From: an uncultured Ruminococcus sp.
GTDB taxonomy: Bacteria > Bacillota > Clostridia > Oscillospirales > Acutalibacteraceae
Direction of reading: 5' to 3'
NCBI GenBank assembly: GCA_902785425.1
Contig: CACZYP010000023.1
Span: forward strand, 1,275-63,603
Length of the DNA stretch: 62,329 bases
Shown piece after piece: positions 34,260-43,243 of the stretch. Below the pieces are notes generated by a model. It had not been told where the DNA came from. It saw only the letters and a list, made by a program, of their open reading frames with translations, and searched no databases. Made by a program: the position numbers and the translations under genes. Position 1 is the first letter of the stretch; every line of letters begins with the position of its first letter.

Positions 34260-37200
34260 GTGTCGTTCACCTCATCACTTTCCGGTCTGTAATCTTCCTC
34301 TGCAAGACGTTTCTTTTCGGCTTCGATAGCCTCTCGCATTCTTCTTTCGTATTCTTCATCCTTTTTGCTGCTGGGTGCCTTTCCGAAAGCTTCTTTTGCT
34401 ATGAAAAGCATAGAACGAAGCTCATAGACCGAAACAAGGATAAGGGGGAGAAGTACGAAGAGAAGGAATAGTTTGTTAGTATTTGCAAAAGAACCGAGCC
34501 ACTTATATACTCCCGATTTGCGTACATATACGCCGAGAATATCTTTCGATTGTACGAGTACGCTGTCGTTCACGGGGTTGGCGTCGCCTCGGGTCACGTA
34601 TTTATCGAAGCTTACCCTCCTCATTACACGGTGAGTTATCAGCATACCCTCCGTTTCTTTCGCTGTGGAATAGAAAGATATGATATCGCCCGCTTTTACC
34701 TTTGAAGGATCGCATCGTTTGATGATTATGAAATCATCAACATGCAGCGTCGGTTCCATACTTCCTGTTTCAACTTTAAGCACGCTGTAGCCAAACACAT
34801 TTACGACCTTTCCTGTCATTGTGCATACAGTTACATAGATCGTAAATGCCAAAGACAGAGCCATAAGAACTATAGCAATTATAGTTGCGGCTTTCTTAAG
34901 CGGCTTTTTGTCCATTTTTCTGATCTTTTCGATCGTGGGGGAAATACGTTCTGTCTCCGCCTTGAACCAGCGGCGAATACGCTCTATAAAGCTTACATGG
35001 TATCTCTTGTACAGAGCACGCATTTCCTTCTGACGAGCTTTCTGTTCCTCGGGTGTAAGCTTGGAAACATACGGCGTTTTCGGCTTGCTGCGTTCTTCCT
35101 TTGCACGCTTGCGGCGGAACTTGTAGTCCGCTATTGCACGCATTGTGCGGTATTTGAAGGTCTGACCGTACTTCTTGTAGTAGACCTCCATTTCGGAACG
35201 CTGTTCCTTTTCGTTCTTTTGTCTCTCTCTTCTCTCTATGATATCGCTGCGGCGCTTCTTGAAGTCGGGACGATCTGTATTCTTCGGTATGATACCGAAT
35301 ACCATCGCAAGGACGTATTCTATGAAGTGTACAACGATCCATATCGGATTCTTGGAGTATTCACGGAATATAAGCTCAACAGGCTTGCTTTCAAAGTATC
35401 TGCGGTCTGTATCGAGCTTCTGAGCACGCTCTGCTTCGGCACGCTCTTTTTCCTTTTGCTGCTGTTCTTCTTTAAGCCGCTTTGCAAGCTCCGAAGGAGA
35501 CTCTCTCTTCAGGCGCACCTTACGTGTTTTCTTTTTCGGCGGTTCAAAGCAGCTTTCATCCATTCCGAACGCAAATCCGAGAACGAGACGAACGTAATAA
35601 GCCTCCTGATCGATACGGAATTTTTCTTCCGCTTCTGCGTCGGCAATAGAGCGCTGCAAAAGCATCTCGTCAAGCTTGGCTTTATCTTCTGCTGCTTTCT
35701 TACGCTGCTTTTCGATAGCTGCAAGACGTTCTTTTTCCTTGCGCTGACGTTCCCTTTCGGCTGCTTCTTCTTCCTTGCGGGCACGTTCGAGCATTTCCTG
35801 TATCTTGCGCTCTTCTTCTGCTTTGCGCTCGGCAATACGCTTAAGCTCTGCCTGACGTTCTGCTTCGATGCGTTCTTCTTCGAGTCTGCGGCGTTCTGCT
35901 TCTTCTGCTTCACGCTGAGCTTCAAGCTCCTTGGCACGAAGCTCGTCTCTGTAAGCTTGTTCGATAGCTATCGCAAGCTTTACCTGCTCCGTTACTTCAC
36001 GAAGCTCCGAGCTGTCGCCACGAATTCGTTTTGCCGCACCCTTTGCAAGCGAAACAGCTTCGCCGTTCTCACCGAGTGCGCCGATACCTGAGCCTATGCC
36101 GCTACCGTTTCCGGAGCCGCCTCCGCCGGGACCTGTGCCTGGACCTGCGCCGACACCGCCGCCCGAACCTCCGCCCGGACCGTCGCCCTCGCCGTCACCG
36201 TAGATGCCGGTTTCACCGTAGCCATCACCATAGCCGTATCCTAAGCCGCCGCCGATCCCCGAGCCGTCGCTTGCACCGTCGATAGATCCGCCGATACCTT
36301 CGCCGTCGGCATTGATACCGAGATTGAATCGCTTTTCAATGCTCGCAAACTGTCTGAGAACTTTAGGTGCTATAGGTTTGAGCTTTTTCGTTTCAAGAAC
36401 ATCCTGATCAGGTGATTCGGACGCACGGAATAAAAGCATGTGCAGACCGATAAGCTCGTAAAAATCATCTACAAATTGTTCGTTCGGCTCCATAGCCGAG
36501 TTTTCAATGTTGATCTCATAGCCGACCTTGTCGTAGCTTTCAATGTAGAGCCACAGCGTAAGGCATGCTTTAAGGTCAACGTTTTTCATGATAGCATTTG
36601 TACGCATTACGGGAGGACGAATATAAGTGTTGCCGAGCGCTCTGCATAGCTCGGAATCCTTGTAGCCCTCGATAATGCTTTTCAGCTTTTTTACACGCTG
36701 CCATACGGTGTATGAGCTGCGGTTGCGTTTTTCAAAATCATGATCGTTTTCAATGTTTATCTCGATCTTCGTTTTACCGCCCTGATTATCGTCAATGGTG
36801 GTCTTGAAACCGAGTGTGAATATCTCACCGTCCCTAGTTACTTCGGCAAGCTTTTCGTAGCGGACATTAATAAAAATGTTCAGACGCTCTATAAGCGTGT
36901 TGATAAACTTATTCTCATATGTCATAAGTGTTTCTTCCTTATGAACATTGAGTATCTTTGACGGTGTGATCCTTCCTGTTTTTTTGTCCACGCTCTGGAT
37001 CAGATCGGTGTGCTGAGCCAGATGCTTTACTGATTCAATGGTGATATTGCGGGAAAGTGCTATAGGTACGATCTCTTCGATGTCTTCGATCGTTCTGCCG
37101 GGATTACGAAGAACATTATCTACATGAACAAGACCTTTTTCGATAGCCTCGACCCATGAAGTGTCGATAAGCCTCTGCATAAGAATACGGTTCATTGTAA

Positions 37201-37321
37201 ATGAAGACTCTGTACCTCTGATAATGTTCATCAACGATATGTACTGCGGATTATCGTTAAAGAAATTCATTATCTCAGTGTAGTCGCTGCGAAACTGCAG
37301 CAATTCATTTTTCTTGGGCAA
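34256..37321 (-). CDS. DUF2357/McrC-like, coiled-coil and SipW-type signal peptidase fusion
   Basis: 1021 residues. The N-terminal part (about 1-310) resembles DUF2357, the McrC-like partner of McrB ATPases, in segments such as MTYENKFINTLI and RTNAIMKNVDLKACLTLW; I see no clear PD-(D/E)xK nuclease triad. A Gly-rich stretch (about 345-425) and a long Glu/Arg/Lys coiled coil (about 440-590) follow, then a basic region to about 800. Residues 811-834 form a membrane helix. Next is a signal peptidase I domain with VETGSMEPTL (nucleophile Ser near 854), ITHRV (His near 897, as in SipW/ER types in place of Lys) and TRGDANPVND, then a second helix near 951-968. It follows the McrB-like gene and is probably its partner. 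Confidence 0.8.
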   Translation of the reverse strand: MPKKNELLQFRSDYTEIMNFFNDNPQYISLMNIIRGTESSFTMNRILMQRLIDTSWVEAIEKGLVHVDNVLRNPGRTIEDIEEIVPIALSRNITIESVKHLAQHTDLIQSVDKKTGRITPSKILNVHKEETLMTYENKFINTLIERLNIFINVRYEKLAEVTRDGEIFTLGFKTTIDDNQGGKTKIEINIENDHDFEKRNRSSYTVWQRVKKLKSIIEGYKDSELCRALGNTYIRPPVMRTNAIMKNVDLKACLTLWLYIESYDKVGYEINIENSAMEPNEQFVDDFYELIGLHMLLFRASESPDQDVLETKKLKPIAPKVLRQFASIEKRFNLGINADGEGIGGSIDGASDGSGIGGGLGYGYGDGYGETGIYGDGEGDGPGGGSGGGVGAGPGTGPGGGGSGNGSGIGSGIGALGENGEAVSLAKGAAKRIRGDSSELREVTEQVKLAIAIEQAYRDELRAKELEAQREAEEAERRRLEEERIEAERQAELKRIAERKAEEERKIQEMLERARKEEEAAERERQRKEKERLAAIEKQRKKAAEDKAKLDEMLLQRSIADAEAEEKFRIDQEAYYVRLVLGFAFGMDESCFEPPKKKTRKVRLKRESPSELAKRLKEEQQQKEKERAEAERAQKLDTDRRYFESKPVELIFREYSKNPIWIVVHFIEYVLAMVFGIIPKNTDRPDFKKRRSDIIERRERQKNEKEQRSEMEVYYKKYGQTFKYRTMRAIADYKFRRKRAKEERSKPKTPYVSKLTPEEQKARQKEMRALYKRYHVSFIERIRRWFKAETERISPTIEKIRKMDKKPLKKAATIIAIVLMALSLAFTIYVTVCTMTGKVVNVFGYSVLKVETGSMEPTLHVDDFIIIKRCDPSKVKAGDIISFYSTAKETEGMLITHRVMRRVSFDKYVTRGDANPVNDSVLVQSKDILGVYVRKSGVYKWLGSFANTNKLFLLFVLLPLILVSVYELRSMLFIAKEAFGKAPSSKKDEEYERRMREAIEAEKKRLAEEDYRPESDEVNDT

Positions 37322-37365
37322 TTCGTTCTCACCTGCCGATCATAGTGGACTAAAAATTTGTTTTA

Positions 37366-37400
37366 TTGCCCTGCACCGTATCATTACAGTGACAGGGCAA
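37366..37400 (-). repeat. Stem between McrB-like and fusion genes
   Basis: TTGCCCTG (37366-37373) pairs with CAGGGCAA (37393-37400) in the 101-base gap. The U-run on the minus strand is weak, so it may reduce rather than end transcription between the two genes. Confidence 0.5.
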
Positions 37401-37422
37401 CGATTATTCATTGTTAAGCTCA

Positions 37423-38997
37423 TCAATACAGCTTGCGCAGGCGTTCAAGATAAGCTATAGACTCGTCCATTGTATGAGTGCCGAACAGTGTTTCAAGATA
37501 TGTGCAAAGCTCTTTCAGCTCGTCACGCAGCATCGCAATGTTCAGTGACTCAAACTTACGGAATACTTTTGTTGCAAGCACGTAGTCTATGCCTTCAAGT
37601 TCTTTGCCGCCGCTTGCAATGTAAACGGGAACAAAGAGGAGCATCTGCTTCATGATACGGTTACCGAAAGCTACTCTGAGCTTCTCGATCACCCAAAGGT
37701 CAAGCTGGTGTATCTTTTTAAGGTTTGCTTCCGATACGGGGTAGTATTTGTATGCGTCCTCAAACAGCTGATTGAGATGCGTGTAGCTGAGGTGCATGGG
37801 CGGCGTATCGGGTGCTTCAAATTCAATACCCTTTGCGTCAAGGTTTATAGGCTGAGCACGGTCGTAAACCTTATCGGAAATAGCAAATGTCGAGTCATCG
37901 TTATTAGCCGTTCCGATGTACCAGATATTCTGCGAAATATGTATCTTACCGTGATTGATCTTTGCAGGGTCGGTGCTCCATGCGTTCGGAACGATGTCAA
38001 GCTCCCACTCGTCTGCATTAGGCATTTCAAGTATCGACAGCATTTCTGCGAAGTAGTACTCGATACGTGCGATGTTCATCTCGTCGAGGAGGATAAGGTT
38101 GATATCGTCGTTATATCCCGAAGAGTAGATACGTCTCAGAACTTCCGTCTCGTTGAAGTTCTTCGTAAATTCGTTGAAGTAGCCGAAAAGCTCTGTACGG
38201 TCACGCCATGAAGGCTGTACAGAAGCGATCGTCGTGTCCATTCCGAGGAACTTGCCGAACGAATAGGGCAGAGACGTTTTACCTGTACCGGAAATACCCT
38301 GGAGTATGATAAGCTTCGTTGAAGCCATACCTGCAAGAAAAAGTCTGATAGTCTTAGGTTCGTAGTAGAGCTGCATTCTTGAGCAGGCAAAGTTGCGGAA
38401 TTCATCAACAAGCTGTTCGAGAGTGATCTCGTTGTTGTACTCCGGCGGAGTATAATTTGCATAGAACTGATCCACTTCGATGAGCTTGGAGAAACGGGAG
38501 TCTGTCGTCTGAACAATACCTGCTTCGATGACCTGTCCCTGCATCTCGCCGCCTTCGCCCTCGGCGCCTGCTGCACCGAAAGAGCCTGCCGCAAGTGACA
38601 GAGCGCCTGACCCCGGAACTCCCATCTGAGCGACTTTCATCGCCATGATCTCGTCTTTTTCCTTTACAGCTTTCAGAACACGCTGCTGAAGCACAGCGAT
38701 CTCCTGCAAAAGATCCTCGTTGCTTACGATGGAGTGACGGAAACGGATGTATTTCCTTACAGCAAGAATGATTATCCATATAAGCAGCAGGAAAATTGCG
38801 ATCACTACTATTATTGCGAGTATAGCAAGCACCCACTCAACAGCTCCGAACTGTGTTGAGTGCTCCTTGAATATCTCTATGTATTGTTTTATGTTGAAGA
38901 TCTGTTTTAAACCGTTCCATAATCCCAGAAAGATCATAGCAAATCCTTTCAGGATCTCGGAAATAAATTCAAAAAACCATTCCAGAAAGTTATCCAT
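37423..38997 (-). CDS. Membrane-anchored McrB-like AAA+ ATPase
   Basis: 524 residues. The N-terminus is hydrophobic: an amphipathic or membrane segment at about 5-30 and a strong helix at about 52-80. A short coiled coil (about 91-122) and a Gly/Ala linker lead to the AAA+ domain with Walker A GISGTGKT (234-241), Walker B with LILLDEMNIARIEYYF (301-316) and a sensor-1 region, IGTANNDDST. The LDEMN..YF signature is that of McrB GTPase/ATPase relatives rather than MoxR. Classical McrB is soluble and drives DNA restriction. Here the anchor and the signal peptidase neighbours point to a membrane task such as energising export or fibre assembly; that is inference. RBS GAGGG precedes the ATG. Confidence 0.83.
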   Translation of the reverse strand: MDNFLEWFFEFISEILKGFAMIFLGLWNGLKQIFNIKQYIEIFKEHSTQFGAVEWVLAILAIIVVIAIFLLLIWIIILAVRKYIRFRHSIVSNEDLLQEIAVLQQRVLKAVKEKDEIMAMKVAQMGVPGSGALSLAAGSFGAAGAEGEGGEMQGQVIEAGIVQTTDSRFSKLIEVDQFYANYTPPEYNNEITLEQLVDEFRNFACSRMQLYYEPKTIRLFLAGMASTKLIILQGISGTGKTSLPYSFGKFLGMDTTIASVQPSWRDRTELFGYFNEFTKNFNETEVLRRIYSSGYNDDINLILLDEMNIARIEYYFAEMLSILEMPNADEWELDIVPNAWSTDPAKINHGKIHISQNIWYIGTANNDDSTFAISDKVYDRAQPINLDAKGIEFEAPDTPPMHLSYTHLNQLFEDAYKYYPVSEANLKKIHQLDLWVIEKLRVAFGNRIMKQMLLFVPVYIASGGKELEGIDYVLATKVFRKFESLNIAMLRDELKELCTYLETLFGTHTMDESIAYLERLRKLY

Positions 38998-39098
38998 AGC
39001 GTTCCCTCATTACACAGTGTCGTAGTGTCGGGCAGCAGCGCAGAGAGCAAATGCGGAAGCTCCGCTTTTGTCCCGGTATCTGTATTTTGCCGTTCACA

Positions 39099-39875
39099 TT
39101 ATTGTTCTGCCGGCGGCGCCTCGTTTGTTTTGTTTTCGGCTGTCGGCTCGGTCGTTTCTTCTGCTTTTTCGGCGGTATCTGATGCCGGCTCCGTTTTTTC
39201 TTCCTTCGGCGTGTCTGCCTCCGGTGCAGGTGCGGTCTTTTCGTCTCCTGCCGAAGCTTTCTGAGCCGCAAGGTATTCTTCGATAGCACGGCGCTTTATT
39301 TCTTCCTCATCAAGCTGAGGCTCCTTGCCTTCGTTCTTGACGCTGATAACGGTGATGATGAACTTGTAAAGCTCAAACAGAAAGAACAGCGCCATCGGGA
39401 TAATTATGCACACGAAGAAGCCGAGCTTTGTTCTCAGAAATGCCATTACATTGCCTGCTCCGGAAAACTTGACATTGGTCCATTTTCCGATAAGCTCGCT
39501 CTGATATGCCGGTAATTCATCATCGATGGGGTTGTTGTCGCCTCGTGTGATAAAGCTTACGGAGTTTTCCGATTTGTTGATCTTTACGATCCTATGCGTA
39601 TTCTTTACCTTCTGACCGTCAATGAGAGTCCAGAAGGTGATAACATCATCGACCTGAAGTGAGTTTACGTCGTCGATCTGCTTACAGATGATAAGGTCGC
39701 CTACGTCGAATGTCGGTACCATTGAGGGCGATTCGATCGTCAGCGGTATGTATCCGAAAAGATTTGCAACGCCGCCGCTGCTTGTCGATGAAAATACGAG
39801 TATGGTGATAAGAAGTGCGAATATGACGATAAGCCATAAGATAACGTTGCCTATTACTGCGAGTGCCTTTTTCAT
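39099..39875 (-). CDS. SipW-type signal peptidase I
   Basis: 258 residues. A membrane helix (about 8-28) is followed by the catalytic domain with ESPSMVPTFDVGD (nucleophile Ser51), NTHRI (His94 in the position of the usual Lys) and TRGDNNPIDD. A second helix lies near 147-168, and a long acidic Glu/Ala/Pro/Thr tail occupies about 185-258. Ser/His catalysis marks the SipW/archaeal/ER type, which in Bacillus processes TasA, TapA and camelysin. Four candidate substrates lie on the other strand from 41968. AAGGAG precedes the start. The tail is unusual and may dock a partner. Confidence 0.9.
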   Translation of the reverse strand: MKKALAVIGNVILWLIVIFALLITILVFSSTSSGGVANLFGYIPLTIESPSMVPTFDVGDLIICKQIDDVNSLQVDDVITFWTLIDGQKVKNTHRIVKINKSENSVSFITRGDNNPIDDELPAYQSELIGKWTNVKFSGAGNVMAFLRTKLGFFVCIIIPMALFFLFELYKFIITVISVKNEGKEPQLDEEEIKRRAIEEYLAAQKASAGDEKTAPAPEADTPKEEKTEPASDTAEKAEETTEPTAENKTNEAPPAEQ

Positions 39876-39895
39876 AATATAATTCTCCTTAGCGT

Positions 39896-40696
39896 TTATG
39901 TAGTTTCTGCAATACGGAAGTTCATTCCGAATTTAATTGTTCCACCGACGATCGCATCGGTGCAGTCGGGGTCGTTCCCCTCAAGCCAAATAACGACTGT
40001 ATACTTGTCTTTGGCTTTGCTTTTGAATTTCTCGGTGGACGTTTGCAGGACCTTCGTCGATGAGAGAAATGTTTCGTCGCAGTCGCCTTCTTTGCCTGCT
40101 CCGTTTGATTTTGTTTTTCCGTAAACTGTCTTTTCGCCGTTTTTGTAAACAGCGACACGGATAGCCTCGTCTACGTCTTTTGTAACGTTTTCTATGACCA
40201 TCTCGCCGTTATAAGATATGGTATCGTCACCGGAGTTTATAAGATAGAACGTATATGCTATATAGTTCTCTCCGTTGTGCGTACCGTTTATCTGATCTAC
40301 CGTTACGGGAATATCCTCGCCGCTGATATTAGTCAGGTTATAAATAATATCTGCATTCAGCACGGCATGAGAGATATCATATTCCGGAGTTTCCGAAAGC
40401 GTAAGACCCTGATTTACCATGTCGTATTTATCTATCTTTACGGTGAAAGCTCCGAATTTTGAATAAAAGTACGATATCGCATACCCCGCCGCTACTATCA
40501 TTATAAGTATCAGTGCGATCAGGCTGAGAATACGTATCCATAGCAGATAGCCTTTGGCTTCCTTTGCTGTCCTTCTAAGAGCAAGCGTATTTCGGACATC
40601 GTTATCGCCTGTTTGTTTCGGATCATCTATTTTTTCATTATTATTGCCTTCGGCCTCTTTGACCTCTTCGGCTTTCTTTTTCTTCCCGAATGCCAT
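39896..40696 (-). CDS. Membrane-anchored TasA/camelysin-like protein
   Basis: 266 residues. A basic, Lys-rich cytoplasmic start is followed by one membrane helix (about 55-78) and a beta-rich extracytoplasmic domain. Its end, VVIWLEGNDPDC, matches RIWLEGEDPDC in the secreted TasA-like protein at 41968, so both probably share the camelysin-type fold. It lacks a SipW-type cleavage context and probably stays anchored, as expected for a base or anchor subunit of a fibre. GGAGGTG lies upstream of the ATG. It sits 20 bases upstream of the signal peptidase gene. Confidence 0.72.
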   Translation of the reverse strand: MAFGKKKKAEEVKEAEGNNNEKIDDPKQTGDNDVRNTLALRRTAKEAKGYLLWIRILSLIALILIMIVAAGYAISYFYSKFGAFTVKIDKYDMVNQGLTLSETPEYDISHAVLNADIIYNLTNISGEDIPVTVDQINGTHNGENYIAYTFYLINSGDDTISYNGEMVIENVTKDVDEAIRVAVYKNGEKTVYGKTKSNGAGKEGDCDETFLSSTKVLQTSTEKFKSKAKDKYTVVIWLEGNDPDCTDAIVGGTIKFGMNFRIAETT

Positions 40697-40726
40697 ATCG
40701 CCTGCACCTCCGTTCCATTTTACATT

Positions 40727-41479
40727 TTATTTGTGCCAGCGGTTTATCATTTCCTCAAGCGTCATATAGTCGCCGGGGAGGGAGCCTATGCAGTAGTTGC
40801 AGCCGAGTTCGTACAGTGTTTCTGCCTGCTTGCTCGTTCTCACTCCTGCGGCGACAGGTTCCGCATCAAGGCCTTTGATATAGCTTATGATCGCCCCGAC
40901 AGCTTTATCGGTGCGGTCGGACTGCCTGAGCTGTGCCGTTACCGATTCGTCTATCATAACATGATCGACTGCAAGCTTTGCAAGATTTATCATCGGGCAG
41001 CCGTTCTTGCCGAAATCGGGCAGCATCATATGATAGCCGTGACGCCTCATTCTCGAAATGCCCTTGCGAGCCTCTTTGTCCGCTGTAGCAAGAACGGAGT
41101 AGGGTACACAGAAAGCTATCTCGTTCGAGGTCGTCTGAAATTTTTCGCACATATCGTTTACAATATCGGGCGTTTCGCTGCTGCGAAGTATACTCAGCGG
41201 CATGTCGAGCGAAATCCATCTGAAATTCAGACCCTTTTCGTTCATTTCCTTTGCCGCTTCCAGCAGCTGGAGCAGTTCAAGATTAAAAAGCTCTTCGCTC
41301 ACGCCTGCATGCTCGGTAACGGGTCGGAACACATCGGGGAGCAGTACCCCAAGCCCGGGAGTATTGAGGTGTGTGCGTGAGATATAGCAAACACGGGAGC
41401 CTGACGACACATCGATCATAGGGCGGTAATTTAGCTCGACCGCTCTCAATCCGCCGACGTTGGTCTGTATATGAGCCAT
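40727..41479 (-). CDS. Degenerate EAL-domain protein
   Basis: 250 residues across a single EAL-like barrel. Fold landmarks are present (ELNYRPMIDV, LPDFGKNGCPMINLAKL, VDHVMIDES, AAGVRTSKQAETLYELGCNY), but the catalytic set is lost: EAL has become ELN, DDFG is PDFG, KID is MID, and AEGVET is AAGVRT. It therefore should not cut c-di-GMP; it could bind it or act through protein contact. A longer frame to 41554 exists, but AAAGGAG lies 8 bases before ATG 41479. As first gene of the minus operon it may tie fibre production to c-di-GMP or another signal. Confidence 0.82.
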   Translation of the reverse strand: MAHIQTNVGGLRAVELNYRPMIDVSSGSRVCYISRTHLNTPGLGVLLPDVFRPVTEHAGVSEELFNLELLQLLEAAKEMNEKGLNFRWISLDMPLSILRSSETPDIVNDMCEKFQTTSNEIAFCVPYSVLATADKEARKGISRMRRHGYHMMLPDFGKNGCPMINLAKLAVDHVMIDESVTAQLRQSDRTDKAVGAIISYIKGLDAEPVAAGVRTSKQAETLYELGCNYCIGSLPGDYMTLEEMINRWHK

Positions 41480-41585
41480 AGCGCACACTCCTTTCATATT
41501 ATATCGGATAGTTGCAAATACGGCGCCGCCGTATTGGTCGTATATGCTTTTCATTAATATAGAAACGCAAAGCCGTCTGCACCGG

Positions 41586-41599
41586 TGTGATATATCACA
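41586..41599. promoter_or_regulatory. Perfect 14-base palindrome, possible operator
   Basis: TGTGATATATCACA is a perfect palindrome about 107 bases upstream of the EAL gene start. The half-site TGTGA recalls Crp/Fnr-type operators, but with a 4-base centre. A weak minus-strand promoter (TTGTAA, 18 bases, TATATC) overlaps it. Confidence 0.5.
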
Positions 41600-41719
41600 A
41601 GCAAAAGGCGTTTTACAATTGTTTTATGATGTTTTGACTGCTGAACCGCCGTCGTTTATAAATGAAAAACAATAAGATCATAACTATACAGATTTATTTT
41701 ATCATATATGACGGCAAAT

Positions 41720-41762
41720 GTCAATCTTAGACGAATAATTGAATATTTTTGTCTAAGTTGAC
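41720..41762. promoter_or_regulatory. Inverted repeat in the divergent control region
   Basis: GTCAATCTTAGAC (41720-41732) pairs with GTCTAAGTTGAC (41751-41762) with a single bulged base and an 18-base centre. It ends 45 bases upstream of the strong TTGACA promoter of the first TasA-like gene and may be an operator shared by both divergent units. Confidence 0.55.
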
Positions 41763-41807
41763 GAATTTATGTGAAAAATAATATCGATTATTTTTTTGTA
41801 ATAATTA

Positions 41808-41836
41808 TTGACAACAGGTCTAAAAACTGTTAAAAT
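41808..41836 (+). promoter_or_regulatory. Strong promoter of first TasA-like gene
   Basis: The consensus -35 TTGACA (41808-41813), 17 bases, and -10 TAAAAT (41831-41836). The leader to the chosen ATG is about 125 bases and holds two more in-frame ATGs (41848, 41890). Confidence 0.8.
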
Positions 41837-41967
41837 ATAGGAAAATAATGAGGCACTATTATGAGGAGAAAAAATTGTTAGGAGGTATCATGAGAAATAT
41901 GCAGTTCGGAATAGCAGGGAATGTCCGGCTGCGCAAAACAAATCTACTACAGAAAGGAAAGTGTATT

Positions 41968-43194
41968 ATGAAAACTATGAAAACAGATAAAATGAATAAC
42001 AGCGCTATGAGAAAACTCATACCCGCAACGTCAATGCTTCTCGTTTCATCGATCATGCTTGCTTCTTCTACATATGCTTGGTTTACGATGAGTAGAGAGG
42101 TTGAGGTAACAAACCTTCAAATGACTGCTACAGTACCTGAGGATATTCAGTTGAGTCTTGGCAAACTCACAGGCGGCGAGTTAGGTTTAAATACCGGAAC
42201 ACTTACTAAAATATCGACAGCAACTAATGCGGATAATGGTAATGTAGACGTTCCAACTGTTTCAACTGACTGGTCTAATCTTGCAGATATTAGCAAGTAT
42301 TATCAGTTTGGTAAAATGATTCCTGCATCTTCTACCACTGGTGCAAATATCTATTTTACGCCTAATGCTACAGGAGTAGGTAAGACTGTAGCGACAGATG
42401 CAGCTTATTATGATGCTGCAGTAGCTACAACGGCGCAAACAGAAGATAGGACAAGTGCAACGACAAAGTACAACACTACTGTTCATGCTATGACAGCTGC
42501 CAATGATACGTGGTCAACTACGTCATACAAGGCGGGCACGGGATGGAATACCACAGAAGATGATGGTTATTATATTGATGTTCCCGTTTGGTTTAGAACT
42601 TCGAGTGAAAAGGGGGCAAGTCTCTCTGTTCAAGCTTATGTTAAGCCCAAAACCGCTTCAACTACTGAAAATGCCAATAATGAAGCTTTGTATAGAGCAG
42701 TTCGTGTTGCTGTTCTTGATAGCAGTGGCGCTTCTTTGACTAATATTATACCTGTCGCTGACGGTTGGGACATGACTGCTCAGACTCCAACACTTAAAGC
42801 TCATCCGTTTGATTTGGGTACTAATGATGCTAATAGCATTGTTAACTATTATACAGGCAGAGTTGACGGCGTTACAAATGGTGCAGTTAAAGCTGAAGGT
42901 ACTGGTGCAACATCTACTACGTATGGTGCCGCTACAATGTACAATAAGAGTGGTGTTATTTCGCTTAGTGCAGGTAGCGATGGCAACTATGGAGCAATGA
43001 CAAAAGTGATTATTCGTATTTGGCTTGAAGGTGAAGATCCCGATTGTTGGAATGATACGGCTGGTCAGGACTGGAGCATCAATCTTAAGTTCAACAACGA
43101 AACAACTAATGCTAATGGTGCGTCTAACGATAACATCAGTGGTGTTGATAATACTGTTGTTATGACTACTCCGAAGGAACCCACAACTCCGTAA
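41968..43194 (+). CDS. SipW-type secreted TasA-like protein 1
   Basis: 408 residues. The signal region AMRKLIPATSMLLVSSIML ends at STYAWFTMSREVEVTNLQ, the SipW-type layout (cleavage near TYA, then an aromatic residue, as in TasA/camelysin). The mature part is Thr/Ala/Asn-rich and beta-rich, ending with RIWLEGEDPDC and a Thr/Pro tail. Such proteins form surface fibres in Bacillus. Three in-frame starts exist: ATG 41968 (AAAGGA upstream) is chosen; ATG 41890 has GGAGG 4 bases away and would add 26 residues. It is transcribed alone from a strong promoter and ended by a strong terminator, so it is the likely major subunit. Function is inferred. Confidence 0.8.
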   Translation: MKTMKTDKMNNSAMRKLIPATSMLLVSSIMLASSTYAWFTMSREVEVTNLQMTATVPEDIQLSLGKLTGGELGLNTGTLTKISTATNADNGNVDVPTVSTDWSNLADISKYYQFGKMIPASSTTGANIYFTPNATGVGKTVATDAAYYDAAVATTAQTEDRTSATTKYNTTVHAMTAANDTWSTTSYKAGTGWNTTEDDGYYIDVPVWFRTSSEKGASLSVQAYVKPKTASTTENANNEALYRAVRVAVLDSSGASLTNIIPVADGWDMTAQTPTLKAHPFDLGTNDANSIVNYYTGRVDGVTNGAVKAEGTGATSTTYGAATMYNKSGVISLSAGSDGNYGAMTKVIIRIWLEGEDPDCWNDTAGQDWSINLKFNNETTNANGASNDNISGVDNTVVMTTPKEPTTP

Positions 43195-43218
43195 CCGTAA
43201 TATGTATTCATTAGAACT

Positions 43219-43243
43219 TCCCCCTCCTCGGAGGGGGATTTTT
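43219..43243 (+). terminator. Terminator after TasA-like protein 1
   Basis: TCCCCCTCC (43219-43227) pairs with GGAGGGGGA (43230-43238), followed by TTTTT. The 2-base loop is tight, so the working loop is larger. The 390-base gap to the next gene also holds a promoter at 43498. Confidence 0.85.

Noticed and set aside
35509-36285. Lys/Arg-rich frames on either strand across the coiled-coil and Gly-rich coding region
   Set aside because: Low-complexity codons of the real gene create open shadow frames; no start signals or family features.
34256-38997. McrBC-type restriction (anti-phage) locus
   Set aside because: The ATPase has membrane helices and no DNA-reading domain, the partner ends in a signal peptidase and shows no clear nuclease triad, and neighbours are secretion genes. 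A defence role cannot be excluded but is not favoured.
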